A stretch of DNA of 64,000 bases from Stratiolaelaps scimitus (taxonomy: Eukaryota > Arthropoda > Arachnida > Mesostigmata > Laelapidae), in the NCBI GenBank assembly GCA_019614645.1, contig JABWDB010000048.1:612001-676000 (forward strand), in the 5' to 3' direction. Shown here in pieces: positions 33,217 through 46,396 of this stretch; positions within the stretch are counted from its first letter, which is position 1; every line of letters starts with the position of its first letter. Below the pieces are notes generated by a model, which was not told the DNA's origin, searched no databases, and saw only the letters and a list, made by a program, of their open reading frames with translations. The translations under genes and the position numbers were made by a program.

Positions 33217-35398
33217 ACATCAGACGTAACTGCTAGTTTGTAGGATACAACGTGTCGTTCGTGTGTTGTCCAATGTCCATGTTCGTGCTTGTAGGCGCCA
33301 CAATCGATGGGCAGCGTCGCATCGCTGTAGAGGGCTGTAACGGCTGAAGTCACCCAGATGACGTGCACATGACGACCTTGCACGCTTTCTGCTCAACTGT
33401 ACTTCGTCTTGTCCGACTCGGCTCCGACAGTGGCAGGCCATTTGTGTGACACGTGTGTCAAGCGCCAACTGTGTCAACTGCACGACCCCTTATCGACCCC
33501 TTCTCTTCGATCACGACAAACGCGCGCCCTTAACACAACGATAGAGCACACAGTTCGTTGACTGTACGATCAGGAATCAGCTCAGACGGCGTATTGACGG
33601 CGGTGCGCGTGCGTGATCAGTGCGCGAATCGACCAGGGCAGTTTCGTCTGCAGACGTCATCCACTCAGACTCAGGCCATTGAATTCGAGGGCTGTAGCTA
33701 GCTAGCTAGCCAGCTAGCTAGGTGTTACCTGGTGTCTATTTTTGGAAGTGAGATAAACGAGACGTCCCCCAGAAAACACGGTGACATTGGTGAACTTGCC
33801 AACGACATTGAACTTCAGCTCATTACGGTTTTCATCGCTCTATGACAATGACCGCTGATGATGGCCGTTTGCCTCGCCTGCAGCTGTAGTGGACTCGGAG
33901 AACGGCGGGAACAGTACGGTGTAACAGTACCAGCAACAGCAACGAGTTGGCTATGGAAGCCATCGTGGAGACCGAACGATGTCTGTAGCTCTCTCTCTCT
34001 CTCTCTCTCTCTCTGATTGTTGGTTCGTCTGGTTCCCTGAAGCGACCTCGGAGACTTCTCAGATCTGTGCCATGGCTGTCAACGGCTATTTAGTGAAATC
34101 GAAGAGAGAGAAAAAAGATTTCCTTTGTAACTTAGCCATTGCGGATTTTAATAGTGCCAGTAGCGGTGGTCGGTAAATGTTGGCTGAGAGTCTGCCCGGA
34201 AACATATTTATCAGTAGGAGTCGCTTGAGCAGTCAACACCTTTCAGTAACGAAGAGACCCGCGGACCCCAACAGCACGAAGGACGACATCCTCGCCTACG
34301 TGTCAGTAAGGTTGGGAGACAATTGTAAAGGTCGTCGGCCACCCCGACGAGCACCCCGGAAAATTCAACATGCAGACTACCTATCCGAGCTGACCTAAGA
34401 GGTACATATAGGTGCATAGGTGTCAGATACGGCCAATTTAGTGGATTCGTCATCTTCACTGTTGAGCGACTAACGTCGTAGAAATAGAGAGGTCACTGTT
34501 GTTCGCGCTTCGGGACAATCTGTGCAACTTTGACACGGACAATTGGAGGGCGCGCACAACAGTGTCTGGCTGGCAGTCGGCAGCTTTCAGCGGCGCTCGA
34601 AGGTCGGTAGCGTATTGTAAAGTAAGGCTACTTTGTCCTCGTCTCGGCGACCGGAGAGAGTGACATTTAACGGAACAGATACCGTCGAGAGAAGGGAGAT
34701 ACTATAGGACAACGCCTCTCGAAGTGCAACGGGTACCCGCGCCGATCTCGTGTCACAGCTGTTTGCCTCTGGGGATTATCTCGCCGAGAATATTGTTCCC
34801 CGCAGGAATCGAAGCTAGTTTGTGTTCGAGTTGAGCGCAACACGCGTGCTAGATGATGTTAAAACACGCACAAGTGCTGAGGGACCGTGGTGCGATGACC
34901 AGTGCGATTCACGCTTCGAAACACGCACAGCTCAATTGCAACATTGTTTAATTGTATTCGACAACGGGATTGAACGAGAAGACAAGCGACACAATCCAAT
35001 TAAACAAACAAACAATTAAACAAACAAACGAAAGCCAAATGAACGTGATGATCCCAGAGCAGAAATTTTTCCACTCCGAGGATACCTAATTATAAAGCTG
35101 TGCTGGCGCGAAATCGGATGCCCAACTCCGGTCGGAGACACCGTCCATCCACGGACTTCAATACTTCAAGATCCCCTTGTGTGACTGACCCATGAAATAT
35201 AGTCTCATGGAGAGACATTCGATCACACTCAATCATACTATCTACGATATCTGACCGCATACAAATGGAACTCGAACATACTGTGAGAGAATTACGTCAA
35301 TCGTCAAAGTTCCTCCACGCCCTCATCGTCGTTGCCTGCAATAACGACTCGCGAGGGTGTTGAAACCAAGTGAAATCAATCTTGTGAATCGTTAGCCA
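33217..35398. other. GC-rich block, probable promoter and 5' region of the 108-residue gene
   Basis: Base composition is higher in G+C than in the flanks, with many CG dinucleotides, a CTAG-type tandem (GCTAGCTAGCTAGC near 33700) and a (CT)n run at 33991-34012. No TATA box or start was fixed. Open frames are short. Confidence 0.35.
34178..34212 (+). mobile_element. SINE1 3' tail stub
   Basis: TGTTGGCTGAGAGTCTGCCC then GGAAACATATTTATCAGTAG; only the terminal stem-loop and A-rich end remain. Confidence 0.45.
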
Positions 35399-38300
35399 AT
35401 GCGGAGAGAAATGGCGGAATCACCAGTGTTCACGATTGACCGGCAGGATCTGTACGGGACATGGCATTCGGAGACTCCACCAGAAACTCCGATACCGGTC
35501 AAGGATCAGAAAATAAGGAAGTCGCTTGATCGCGGCGTACAAATGTGAGTATGTTCGTCCCGTTGTTGTTGTTGTTGTTGTTGTTGTTGTTATGACTGAA
35601 ATGAAAAGTCATATTTTGTAAATTGTACATTGATGCATTTGTTATTTTGTATTCAATAATGCCAACCTAGAGGACTCAAGGGAAGAAATGCCTCAAATCA
35701 GGAAGACCCTCACCTCCATCTGCATCATGGAATAAGCCTATAAGTAATTGGATTTTATGGCTGGAACTGCCTACGACAAAAATAGTGACATCATATTGTG
35801 GCACAGTATGGCATGTAGAATAATTTCTATTTGTAAATTAATTATCTGTTGTAATTCAATTATGAAAGTGGGCGACAGTTTGTATTACTATCCACTGAAC
35901 GCGAAATATATCCAAGAACACCCTTCTATAAGCCGCGCGCAATAGAGAGACCTGCTTAATATTCTATATATATATATATATAGAATATTAAGCAGGTCTC
36001 TCTATTTTTATTTATTCACAGTTTGCTAAATTCGTAATCGTTATCTCGAAATGATGATCAGCTCCCACCGTCAGGCCACTGGCGCCGTGCAGCTTCAGAG
36101 CATTATTATTATTATGACGACGATCTGCCATGTCTTGTCAATTTTGAGCTTGTCGAGGTGGGTGACAAACACCCAGAGAGAAATGCAAATCTTGCACACA
36201 TCGTTTGCTTTGTAAACATTATTCAGAGGACAATATTAATAAAGCATCTCATTCGACTAAGCATTATATTTATACAAATGATGGGTATAGGTATCATTGA
36301 CGAGCAGCGACAATAAAGCATTTGCGCTTATAGAATGACAAACAAATGATCATGTGTGTGTTTGTCCTGCTCCGCCGGGATTAGTCAGTGTTGCCTTTAG
36401 GCCGTAGGTAGGACAACAAATAGATGGACATGTAGGCACATGGCGAGCGTGAGCCTATTTGCGAGCAATGTGTGACTGCACCCTTGGTCACGAGAGCCAA
36501 ACAACGCCAATACGATCCGTCCACTTTGTGTTACCGACAAGTCCTATATAATACATGCTGCAATGCATATATATATATATATATACTTGATAGAGTTATT
36601 GTATATGTATATATATATATTTATATTTGAACAGTGGTTTGCCTTCGACTACGGACTTACTTGTTCAACAGTCGAAGCATCGTGGGACTCTTTGAGTAGA
36701 GTGGCCCGCGCACAGCGAAATGTGGACCTCTTAGATTTACGAGCGCTTGGCAAAAAGAGGGTGATTTCCCTTCATGTGACCAATTTTGAGGAATACTCGG
36801 GTATACCACTTTATTTTATTTACAGTTTTAGTACGGATTTACAACGATCCGTTTCGCTCTGAGTATCTGTACCAACCCCCCCCATCCACCACCCCCGCTC
36901 ATTTATCGTTAGTCATCATAACAGCCCGTATTGTAAAATCCCAGGCTGATATCTGTCTCTTTGCCAAGGATCCCAATGAGCTCTGATTCGGATTGATACC
37001 CAACATTGGACGATTGTCGCTAATAGGGTACCCACAGCTGGAGTTAAATTTAGTCGACGAAATGAGTCAGAACAGCGACTGCGGCGGATGTAGAACATGC
37101 GAACAACAACAGCAGCAGTGTCGCACTGTGCTGGTACGGCGATTACTATTGTTTCTATTATATGACAGTTGACTCTGATCGGATCGGGGTGAGTCGAGTT
37201 GCACTTCAAAGTGTAAAGTGTAACTTGCGAAAGTTCAGCGAAAGTTAAGTCCCCTAATTATTTCCAATTTTGCGATGCACAATCAGCATGCTGATAATCA
37301 CTGCGAACTACGGCATATCGATGCGCTCTTCGCATCAACATCTGATGAACTCGTATCCACCCAATGTTAATCTCCAGCCTTATACCAGCACCAGCAGCAG
37401 GCGCAATTTTCGTCCTCAGCGTCCTCTCAAACGTAAACCTGACCATTATCACATGAGAAATCGGTGGCGGTCTGATAGACCACGTAAATATGAAATGCTT
37501 TGTTTGCAGGAAAAAAGATCGACGCTAAAAGCGATTTCCATTTCCTTCCAATGTAACACAGACCAAAGTAGACGACAAAAAAAAAACGCCTAATAGAAAT
37601 CACAATAATATCTCTCGTCACCATCAGCAGCAGCAGCAGTCCTTCGTGCTCGCGTGACCACAGCTCATCTATGAGATCTACAGGTTGGTCAGAGACGGTC
37701 ATGATGAAGGGAACTATTCTGGCGGTAATGTACCCATTGTTGCCGGTACGACGAAACCACCTCGGGATACTGCTTCTATTATGGATCAGCCTATGGTACT
37801 GTGATAGGAGAACTTGCACGATGCTGACGCTGGCCAGGAACATTGGCCGTGTCAGTCTCGACAATGTTATTTACGTTCCGAGTTGAAATCGACCACTGCT
37901 GCAACAGCAGATTGTGCCTGTTATGCAATATGGTGACACGCTAGACTCGAGCAAGTTGCGTCGACGGCATGGCCTCAGGGCGGCCACTGGCGCCAGCAGG
38001 GCAGTGACTGCGCGATATGGCCCAGACCAAGGGGAAACCCTGTTTGTGCTCTATCATTTTTCGACACTTTTTTTTTTTGTTTCTCCGTTTCATATTCGAT
38101 GTTAGCTCGGAAGATCAGCCTTGGGGGACGTCTGTCGGCTGCGCTGCCGTACGGGAATTACACTCAGCGTCTGGCTAACTGATACCAGCTGGACGATGGT
38201 GGGATTTGATACATTCTCATTATGCAGAGAGTCAATTCAGTTTGGACAAAACGATACAGTGGTACCGTTGAAATCGTTTTGTCTTTGTGGGACATCACAT

Positions 38301-39497
38301 CATGCTAATCTAGTCAAAAAGCAATTTTCTGGTGCTCTACGCAATTGAGATTTCTCCGGAACTAAAACGTTGTTGTCAGCGTAACAGAAGTGGCCGGAAC
38401 TGATAAGGAAAATTACATGAAAGGAATCCACGTGTATCGAATTTTCAATCACATGAATAATTTTTCTTGTTATCATTGACTAAATCGGTGATAAACACTA
38501 AGTGGGTTGTTCATAAACGAATACGTATATATGTTATATTCCTCGAAGGAAATAGAAGCCTGTACCTCAAATAGGCAGCCTCATTAAAACACAATCGCTG
38601 CAGAGATGTTCAGCTTAAATCGACGACAATGATGGGGGGAATCGCCACAAAACGGATTGCAATAACAATTCTGGGCTATACAGGATCGGTGTCATGGTTT
38701 CGCCGACTGGCGCGATTTACAGGAAAAAAAATCCCATCAGATTCTATTTAGGAGTCGCCCTCGTTCGGAGAATCTGTCATCTGCACTTTTAGCTCGGTAT
38801 CGATCAACGAAACCCGTCTTTGCCAAGCTACGAATTAGTAAAGGTAAAGCTATATCTATTGGTTTATTAAAGGAACGGCAATTTGTTCAATGCTTAAGTT
38901 CGCTTACATGTCACGACAAGGGACTCGAACCTGCGCCCTCTAGCTTTTTACAGCCAGAGACTTCCGCCGTCCAAGCCACCACGTTGACATCAGTGCTCCC
39001 TCCCTAAGATACGTGTGTGCCATTATATGCTAATAGAATGATGAGTGTCACCCATGTCTCCAGGTGCGACTCGCTGGTTATTCGCACTGAGCATCACTAC
39101 CAATACTTGGATGCAGCGGTTCTAGAGGGACCGGGCGGGACCCTTTGCTTAGTCGCTATTTCTTCGAATCGAGAAAGAAAAACAAGTGCTCACCTCGAGC
39201 GTGTTTATTAAAACTCAGCTAAATTCTCGTAAAGGACGAGATGAAATCGAAAAAAACACGACGAAGATACAGGCTGATAGCCGCCAGCTTGCAGCCATGC
39301 GGAAACAGCACTTTTCAAAGCGAACACATATTCTGTCGAACATTTGAGCGAAATACCAGAACCACAGCACGCTCACGCCGATGAAGAAAACATAGAGTGT
39401 CGCTGTGTCATGGCGAACGCATGAGACCGAATCGTGATCATAAATTATTCATTATTTTCCTCGTTTCCACCTGTTCCGTGTCTTCCGATTAATTCTC

Positions 39498-39528
<31 letters not shown>

Positions 39529-41022
39529 GCGTTATTTGTCACTGACGAACGCCAGACGTAATGGGATGATTTGCACCTTTTTTTTCTTGTATGTAATATA
39601 AATGTATTCTTGTCAATTCAATTTGAGAGAAAATTCCCCTCGAGATATGGCGACACCGAGGGTCTGCAACAGACCTAGACGGCTTGTTTTGGATAGAGTC
39701 ACTGTATATTTAGTCGAGCAGCGAGCATTGATTTACACGTACATGATGGTGGGTACACTTTGAATAAATATACACACATATATATATATTTTTTTTTTCT
39801 TTTCTTCTCGCACAGGTATATGTCATACTAGAAAATCGGTTCCCCACCCATTTAGATAGCCTATCGTCAAACTTCATCCACATAATAGTATTCTTGTTTG
39901 ATGCTTGGCCAACAAAAGTCAAATTTCTATTGTTGAAAATCAGTATTGCCTCCTCTGAAGCATTTCACTCCGCGGTTGGATAACGTCAGGATAAGTGCAA
40001 TGTATTCGAGAGATGTCTGCTGATTCGTACCGAGACAGTGTTTATCCCACCACTTGACGAAGTGGCGATTATTGTTGTCATTATTGCTGGCATATTTAGC
40101 GTAAGGCCTCTACTGTTTTCACATCTTAAATGATGGCCAGTTCCTCTTCGCGTTCTATCGTATTCGATGTAATGCTTCTTGTTATGCAATTGGGTTATTC
40201 TGCCAGACGATAATGATGAAATCGGACTCTTGAGTCGATTTTAATCTCCGCCCGCACATATATGATGTCTCCGATCGTAGAGCATGTTTTTGTGACTTTT
40301 GTAAATATAAGTACACCCGAGTACTTCAAAACTTCTGTACATAAACGTCCCCCAGATAGATGCTCCCAAATGTATCGTTGCAGACATCTAATAATAATAA
40401 TGAATACTAATTATGACTATCTGACGGCCACGTATATTGCAATCCGGTGATATTGCTATGATAATATTTGCTAATTGTTTCACATTTAAGCACTAGTCTC
40501 GAATAATTCTCTTAGAACACAGGACACATTCTCTCCAATTGCGCGAAGTGACTCTCGTGAACATCATCGATTTTCCACGGGTCGACAGCTCACGAGCAAC
40601 TCGATAATCCCAGCAGGTGGTGGCACACCGAGTATTTCATAGGATGACGTATTCTTTCGACATTATATATATATATATATATATACAGAAATTTAAATAT
40701 AGCCATCGCCATTCAACTTTAAATATACGGCGTAAATGTCAGAGCTGATTTGTCTCCTTCGAAAATAAAATACGATCGTAGAGAGAGACTACGAAATAGT
40801 TTTAAACGTTCTGCCCGTCAAATAACATGGCAATGTCCATTACGGGAAGTAGTAATTAATTCAGGTAAATTATTATTTTTTTTTTTTTCACCTCGAGAGG
40901 TGGCCAATTTCCATCTGTCATTTGTAATTAGTTGCCTATCGAAACTTTCGCATCAGCCGAAGAATATGACATCACTTTGCGATACCTGCACTAGCGTGTC
41001 GTATCATGCTGCTTGTGCTGAT

Positions 41023-41063
<41 letters not shown>

Positions 41064-43001
41064 AGATGACAATACAGTGTCGACTGTCACACAGCAGAAG
41101 ACGCACCGAGTGAATAATGTGATGTCACTGACTAACTTGGCTTCATTACCGCTGAGGCAAATGGGGCTTATGACGTAAATGTGGTTCGTGGTCTCGAGAC
41201 GGTGTTTTTTTTCAATCACATCCATTGCTATTGTTTCTGTTGTTGTTATTCTGGTGCGCGTTTTTTTCCACATCATAAGATCGCCTCATAGTGATCAATT
41301 GACTAGTATCACATGAGCGTGTTTCGGTATCGAAAAGCGTTAGCTGTTCGGGTGGGCTTCTGCGGACCTTCACCTTCTCGACAGCAAGTCGAGCTGAGAT
41401 AATAATTCTGGGTAGGCGAAACACACCGGCTGATCCACAGAAGGGGGGCTGACACTGGAGGGCTGAAACTGATAAGGAGTATTATCAGTTAGTTGACGCA
41501 AGCTCCTAAACACGACGATCGCAACAATAATTAAACCAATGGCGCCCAATTCAAATTAAACGTGCATTACGTGTCCAAACGACAACACGTTTGTCACACC
41601 AGTAGTGGTACCCTGGACGTCAAGCGTTGGCTGAAAGTCCGCTCGAAAACCTTAGTATTCCTTAGTAATGGATATAATTTCAACAGTAATCTCATTAGTA
41701 TCAGGCAAGAGATCAGTAGAGACATAGATTAAGTGCATATTTGTCACTCGATGAGGGATCTGAACGGAAATGAAATCGTACATTATATCCCTCCCTCGAC
41801 CCTGTGTCGAAATCGCGGTAGTACACGTTAGCGTCAACTAGATTCACGTTAGACCCGTCACAGAGGGCGTTAAACAGACATTTACGTAGAAAATAGCGAA
41901 AATATTGGCAATTTAATTCGACCACTTTGCGGTGTTCGCTAATATCGCAATTCAATCGTAGATGGCCAGGCCGGACCCTGCGAGCCGTTGTCAGAAGTAT
42001 TACTTTGACAATTCCTGACCTGTGGCCCAAGCTAGCAATCGGTTCGGGGGGTCTCCGTCGGTGCGAGTTCGACCCTACCTAGGTGCACATCTCAGAGATG
42101 AGGTCTGATGTCCATAACGGATTTTCTCTCAACCTCAAAGAAAAAAAACTGTGGATGGAGTGCGCACCCGATATACGTTGTGATTGTGAGTCGCAGAAAA
42201 TGTACAATATAATTAGAAAAGTTGTTGGGGGTGTCAGGGTGTTTATCTGTTGCATCACGTCGACTTAAACAAGAGAGTCTCGATGATTTGAGAATGCGAA
42301 GCCGGCCTAGCCCGAATAAATCATATTCTTAGAAAATAGTCCACACTATACGGTCCACACTACGGCCCACGATGACCCAGAATAACGAGAAAGATGCATT
42401 ATATTGATTCAGTCCATGCATAGTCGGATTGTACCCAATAGTCAGAAGCAGCCGAAAATCGTAAGAGGCGAAGATCACAATAATTTCAAACTAATTTTCA
42501 CTGAGTAACGTCTACGCGTAAATCTAGCCCGACAAGTTGAGCAGTCATAATGAACACTAATTACGAGTAATGCGTACCCGGCCGCATCCACCTCCCCGAC
42601 CCTCGCTATCATCATCATCATCATCACAAGAAAAAGCAATGTTTACCTTTTGAAAAAGCAGCTCGCAAAATATCGAATAAAATTGATCAGTCAATAGACT
42701 AATGGCTAATGCGAAAGCGGTACCGTGGACGTTAAATGTTGGCTGAGAGTCAGCCCGAAAAAGTTTATGTTTTTAGACTAATGGCTCGTTCTCTCTCTCT
42801 CTCTCCTCGATATTTTCCAGAGAGATTCCCGATGAAAAGGGGACACCACCCGCCGAGTCACCACAGCCGAGTTTCTGTCGCTCGGCGAAATGTAAATGTG
42901 TGACGGTGCTCGCCTGTGCCCTCCTCGCTGTGGCCTTCTATCTCCTGTACAAGAGGTACATCTACGAACCCCCTCCCGTGGACACCCCACCGGGGGACTG
43001 A
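35399..43001 (+). CDS. 108-residue single-TM protein, two exons around a 7.3-kb intron
   Basis: Exon 1 (35399-35544) starts ATG after gttagcca. It reads MRREMAESPVFTIDRQDLYG, then a Pro/Thr-rich stretch and KIRKSLDRGVQ, and ends CAAAT|gtgagt in phase 2. Exon 2 (42821-43001), after a (CT)n tract and tattttccag, picks up in the matching phase and reads IEIPDEKGTPPAESPQ, a Cys cluster (FCRSAKCKC), one hydrophobic helix (VTVLACALLAVAFYLLYK) and YIYEPPPVDTPPGD-stop. The product is a soluble N-terminal region with a near-C-terminal anchor. The Cys residues beside the helix are candidate palmitoylation sites (inference). The family is not recognised. Phase agreement and strong splice sites support the pairing, but further exons inside the long intron cannot be excluded. 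A second in-frame ATG at residue 5 (MAESP) could also be the start. Confidence 0.66.
35941..36006. repeat. 66-bp perfect palindrome with AT core
   Basis: AATAGAGAGACCTGCTTAAT pairs exactly with its reverse complement across (TA)n; the arms are 33 bp. It lies in the 7.3-kb intron. Confidence 0.8.
36840..37000. repeat. Dispersed family F, copy 3
   Basis: A C run, TTTATCGTTAGTCATCATAA, CCCGTATTGTAAAATCCC and AATGAGCTCTGAT match copy 2. It lies in the long intron of the 108-residue gene. Confidence 0.45.
37319..37481 (+). CDS. Possible exon inside the 7.3-kb intron
   Basis: The frame from ATG 37319 reads MRSSHQHLMNSYPPNVNLQP then RRNFRPQRPLKRKPDHYHMR and reaches a possible donor CCAC|gtaaat near 37482. 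It is basic and polar. It may be an alternative exon of the surrounding gene or chance; no acceptor of quality was seen. Confidence 0.18.
38862..39000 (-). mobile_element. SINE2 copy with intact A and B boxes
   Basis: On the minus strand: GTGGCTTGGACGGCGG, then AAAAAGCTAGAGGGCGC, a B box AGGTTCGAGTCCC matching the consensus, and the tail GTTCCTTTAATAAACCAATA. It shows that SINE2 is tRNA-derived. Confidence 0.72.
41600..41660 (+). mobile_element. SINE1 3' tail
   Basis: GGTACCCTGGACGTCAAGC, then GGCTGAAAGTCCGC and CGAAAA; only the last part of the element remains. Confidence 0.5.
42014..42085 (+). mobile_element. Solitary tRNA-like SINE fragment
   Basis: GTGGCCCAAGCTAGC resembles an A box, and GCGAGTTCGACCCTACC a B box, spaced as in a class II tRNA. 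It does not fold into a full tRNA, and no tail family was assigned. Confidence 0.35.
42705..42775 (+). mobile_element. SINE1 3' tail, sense on plus
   Basis: GGTACCGTGGACG is followed by GGCTGAGAGTCAGCC, a 6-bp stem with a 3-base loop, then CGAAAAAG. It lies just before exon 2 of the 108-residue gene. Confidence 0.65.
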
Positions 43002-43249
43002 CAACTCGTCGATTCGTGACAGCAGCAACAACAATATCACAGCTTTAACAACAACAACAACAACAACAACGACCCGATCACCGGTGACAGCATCAATGTC
43101 CCTTAACGACGAGTCAGGAAGTCAGCCAAGGAGTCAGCCAAGGAGAGCAAATCCTGTCACAGGCTGCTCCTCCTGATGAAGCACTGGTTTGGACTAGCGC
43201 CAGAGGTTCACCTAATCATGATGTACATAGGGGGGGTGGGGGGAGGAGG

Positions 43250-43255
43250 AATAAA
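43250..43255 (+). terminator. Candidate polyadenylation signal AATAAA
   Basis: AATAAA lies about 250 bp after the stop codon at 43001, following a CAA-repeat-rich and G-rich stretch. It is the first canonical signal downstream of the 108-residue gene, so it probably marks its 3' end. Confidence 0.45.
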
Positions 43256-44635
43256 TTAACAGAACATGTGGTAATTAGTAATCACTTGTATAGGCTACTC
43301 GTAAGGACGAATTGTTCACTTTTCAAAGTATAAGCATCGTACACTGTGAATGATGAAGGGCTGTGAAGGGGAGTTTAAACCTCGTGATACGCGAGACACC
43401 GACGCTGGTGTCGGACACAATACAATGGTTTTGGGTTCATTATTAATTGGACCACAGATTGTTAACTATGCTTAAGTTAAATCTCGATATGTCACCACCC
43501 GTCGCGTGACGGCATGAACCTCCTCCGGCCGTTGGATTGTTTTCTACAGCCAGAAACATCTCTGCCGCCGTCGGAGCGATTGTAAATGGACTAATTATCA
43601 TGAGCAGGAGTGGCACACACGTTCGTCGATGGACGTCGCCAAGGATAGGCACTTACATTAAAAGCAATAGCTATGGAAGTCTATCTTGAGCATGATTACC
43701 TTCGTCCTGCAGCCTGCAATAGCCTAGGTAGCCTCGTATGTCACCGCATAAGGCACTATACTTTGAGTAAATCATTGCTTGTTTTTGGAAAGGAATATCA
43801 ACCGATGGCAACCATTGATAACTCAAGAATTGGCAGCATATTAGAAATGAATATCAATTTCATGAACAACCGATGTGAATATAGTATTCTCCTATCTTCA
43901 CAGGCAAACATCGGATTATGTGACGAGAATCAACTCACATCTTGTACATACATATAAATAGATTGTGAATAAAAAACCATTCTATATGTTTGCTGCTGCT
44001 GTATTTGAAAACTTCAAGGGTACATGTACTGTTTTTGATAATTGAACTTGTGTGTGTGTGTGTGTATATAGAAGGTAATGGTAAAGGATTTGTTGATTTA
44101 TTAACGGAACTTTAGTTTTAACAACGTTTGCTCTCTCTATTTCTCTCAAGTTAGCTGTTGACCTCTTCAAAGTGTTTCGGAATTGTGCAAATTTTCTCTC
44201 ATGTCAAAATTGACCCATCTGGGCTTGTATCCTATTCTAGAAGATGCTGGTTTCCGCTAGTTCAACCCTTAGAAGCTAAGTAATCCCTGTTCTATCACGA
44301 TATCCTTGCAGGACCTAACAAACAGTACTTTGTTAGCTGACTCTTAGCTGTAACCCCTATATGACAGGCCTAGAAACCAGTTCGGCATAACCTTCTAAGA
44401 TCTCTCGCTGGCGTTTTCAGAGCAAACCACAAGAGAGCGTTGGCAACGAGCCGAGAACGCTTAGAAAGATAAGTACGCTCACTGTGTGTATGTGTGTGTA
44501 CTCATCTTTCTATAAGGCTGTATCCAATTTCGCTTCTATATGCTTCTTGTAATTTCACTAGCGTGTCGTCAGCCAGAACTCGAATGTCACCAACCAAAAC
44601 CGCGCCACATGACATAAGTCAAATGCTGTATCCGG

Positions 44636-44730
44636 CCTGAGTCTCAGAAGCTTGAACAGTTAACTCGGTCCGCAATAGTGATTTCCACACTAAGGCTTCG
44701 TAATACCGGGACCTTTCAAACCCGAATGGT
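44636..44730 (-). mobile_element. SINE1 3' fragment
   Basis: It matches the tail and body (AACTCGGTCCGCA, AAGGCTTCGTAATACC), then decays. It lies inside a long, spurious open frame at 44619-45206. Confidence 0.5.
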
Positions 44731-44964
44731 CGAATCAGCCCTCGTGTGACTGGCACGTAAAATAGTATCGCATGATACATGGAACCGATTTTTTCCCATT
44801 GAAACCTATGTTGAGCTTCGATCGTTGACCTTTTTCCGTGAAGACACACAAACATCTCTCGATACCTGCCTCCTTGGCTGAGTCTATAGCGGTGATTGTC
44901 ATCGATATCATCTTGGCTAGCTCGTATTATTATACGGGTCCTATAAGGGGCGAGAAGGGCAATT

Positions 44965-45110
44965 TTCAGGGGGTCTGACTCTCCTGAGCCTTGGACAATG
45001 AACGTCCACGGAAGTGATTTTTTCCCTGCCTCGTAAGGTGGACAACCCCTAAGTGGAAATGTGCATACACACACAGAGATTACGGGGTGGATATCGAACC
45101 CCACAGAGAG
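44965..45110 (-). mobile_element. SINE1 copy interrupted by a CA run
   Basis: It has the tail (CTGACTCTCCTGAGCC), CTCGTAAGGTGGACAACCCC, a short CA repeat, then the B-box remnant GATATCGAACCCC. Confidence 0.55.
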
Positions 45111-45499
45111 GAGGATCGGACCTATACGAGCAAGGGAGTGGGAGGACAAGGATTGCAATAGCTGGATTACAAACATCTGGATGACTGTTCTGACAGTTAA
45201 ATACATCCTGTAAGCAACTCACACATGGAACTTCTACAACTACTACTACTATTATCGAGAAGTGATTCGGCAGATTGGAGGAACGACAAGGAGGTCGATA
45301 TTTAGGTCATTCTTTTTGTTAACTTAACTGTAAGATTAGAGGTTATTCCATTATAAAACTGGGCGATAATTGTCCCACTGAATAATTCATACATTTGTTC
45401 AGCTTGTACTGAAGCGAAGAAAATGACTAGTCCAGTATTGTATAGAGTGGTACAAATTTGCAGGTTTACCGTACAAGTAAATGTGTAAACTAAAGCAAA

Positions 45500-45590
45500 G
45501 GCGTAAAAGCAGTTGCTGTACCGTGGACAGAGTCAAATGTTTAGGGCTCTGAGAGAGGAGAGAGAGAGCCGGCGTGGAAAGTTTTGCTTA
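45500..45590 (+). mobile_element. SINE1 3' tail interrupted by GA repeat
   Basis: GCTGTACCGTGGACAGAGTC, then a stem-loop region expanded by (GA)n, and GGAAAGTTT. Confidence 0.45.
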
Positions 45591-46396
45591 TGTCGACCTT
45601 GCGAAGCGTATTCTTAACGCAGCGAAGACTCCATATTGTAGAACGGAACTTCAGTGACTCGGGACATCCTTGACAATTTCATTGGTAAGCGCTGTAATTA
45701 GCTGAAAACGCAGTGAAAGCATGGCTATGTACAGGACGAGTGATAGAGACTGAATTGTATCAGTAGTCTTGATAGATCGTTAAACGCTGTGGCAAATTTC
45801 ACCTTGGTAAGGGCAAATGTTTTATTGGGTTTATCAAAGAAAATGCAATTCTTGCAATGCTCAAGCCTTCTTGTAGGTCAGCAGGAGGATGTCGTTAGCT
45901 TTCGGCTAATTAAACAAAATGAATTATACAGCAGAGCTAGAAGATCCTCTTTCTCGAAGCGGTTCTCACCGTTCAAATACAGACAAACATTTCGAAATTG
46001 TCTCAACTCCGCTCAGCGAGTTGGCATCGTATAATCAAAGAGTTTCGCAATGTTTATCTGTAAAACTATCTAATCTCTGCATGTTTCTAGTATTAACAGC
46101 GATCAAATGGTCGTATCCTCTAAGGTAACAATAATCACCATGGGTCAGCCACCATTATAGAGGTACTCGTGTATCGTCTAGCGGCTTAAACAATCGCCTC
46201 TCTCCGAACTCTTTACGAAATTGCTGATTTAGGTCTCTGCGCAGCCGTCATAACTACATCTATCCCGCTCATTGAAACACGTCGAGGAAGGTCGCTCTGG
46301 CTAACGTACGAACAGCCCAAACACAAACTGTACGGAATCCGCCGCTGGAGAAACAAGCTCTGCTATTCCGGCCTCGCCACAGGAGGCGAGTTCATA

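Larger units (their letters stand above)
36007..42704. other. Bulk of the 7.3-kb intron
   Basis: It contains family F, SINE2, a SINE1 tail, a tRNA-like fragment and (AT)n runs at about 36568, 39502, 40664 and 41027. An open frame at 41713-42030 (minus) reads protein-like (ELNCQYFRYFLRKCLFNALC) but is not recognised. Confidence 0.4.

Noticed and set aside
38920..38990. Possible functional tRNA gene (perfect B box)
   Set aside because: No acceptor stem closes; the same sequence with a SINE tail occurs at 14.6 and 15.0 kb, so it is SINE2.
44619..45206. Longest open frame of the window (195 codons, minus)
   Set aside because: It runs through two antisense SINE1 copies and contains no motif; treated as chance.
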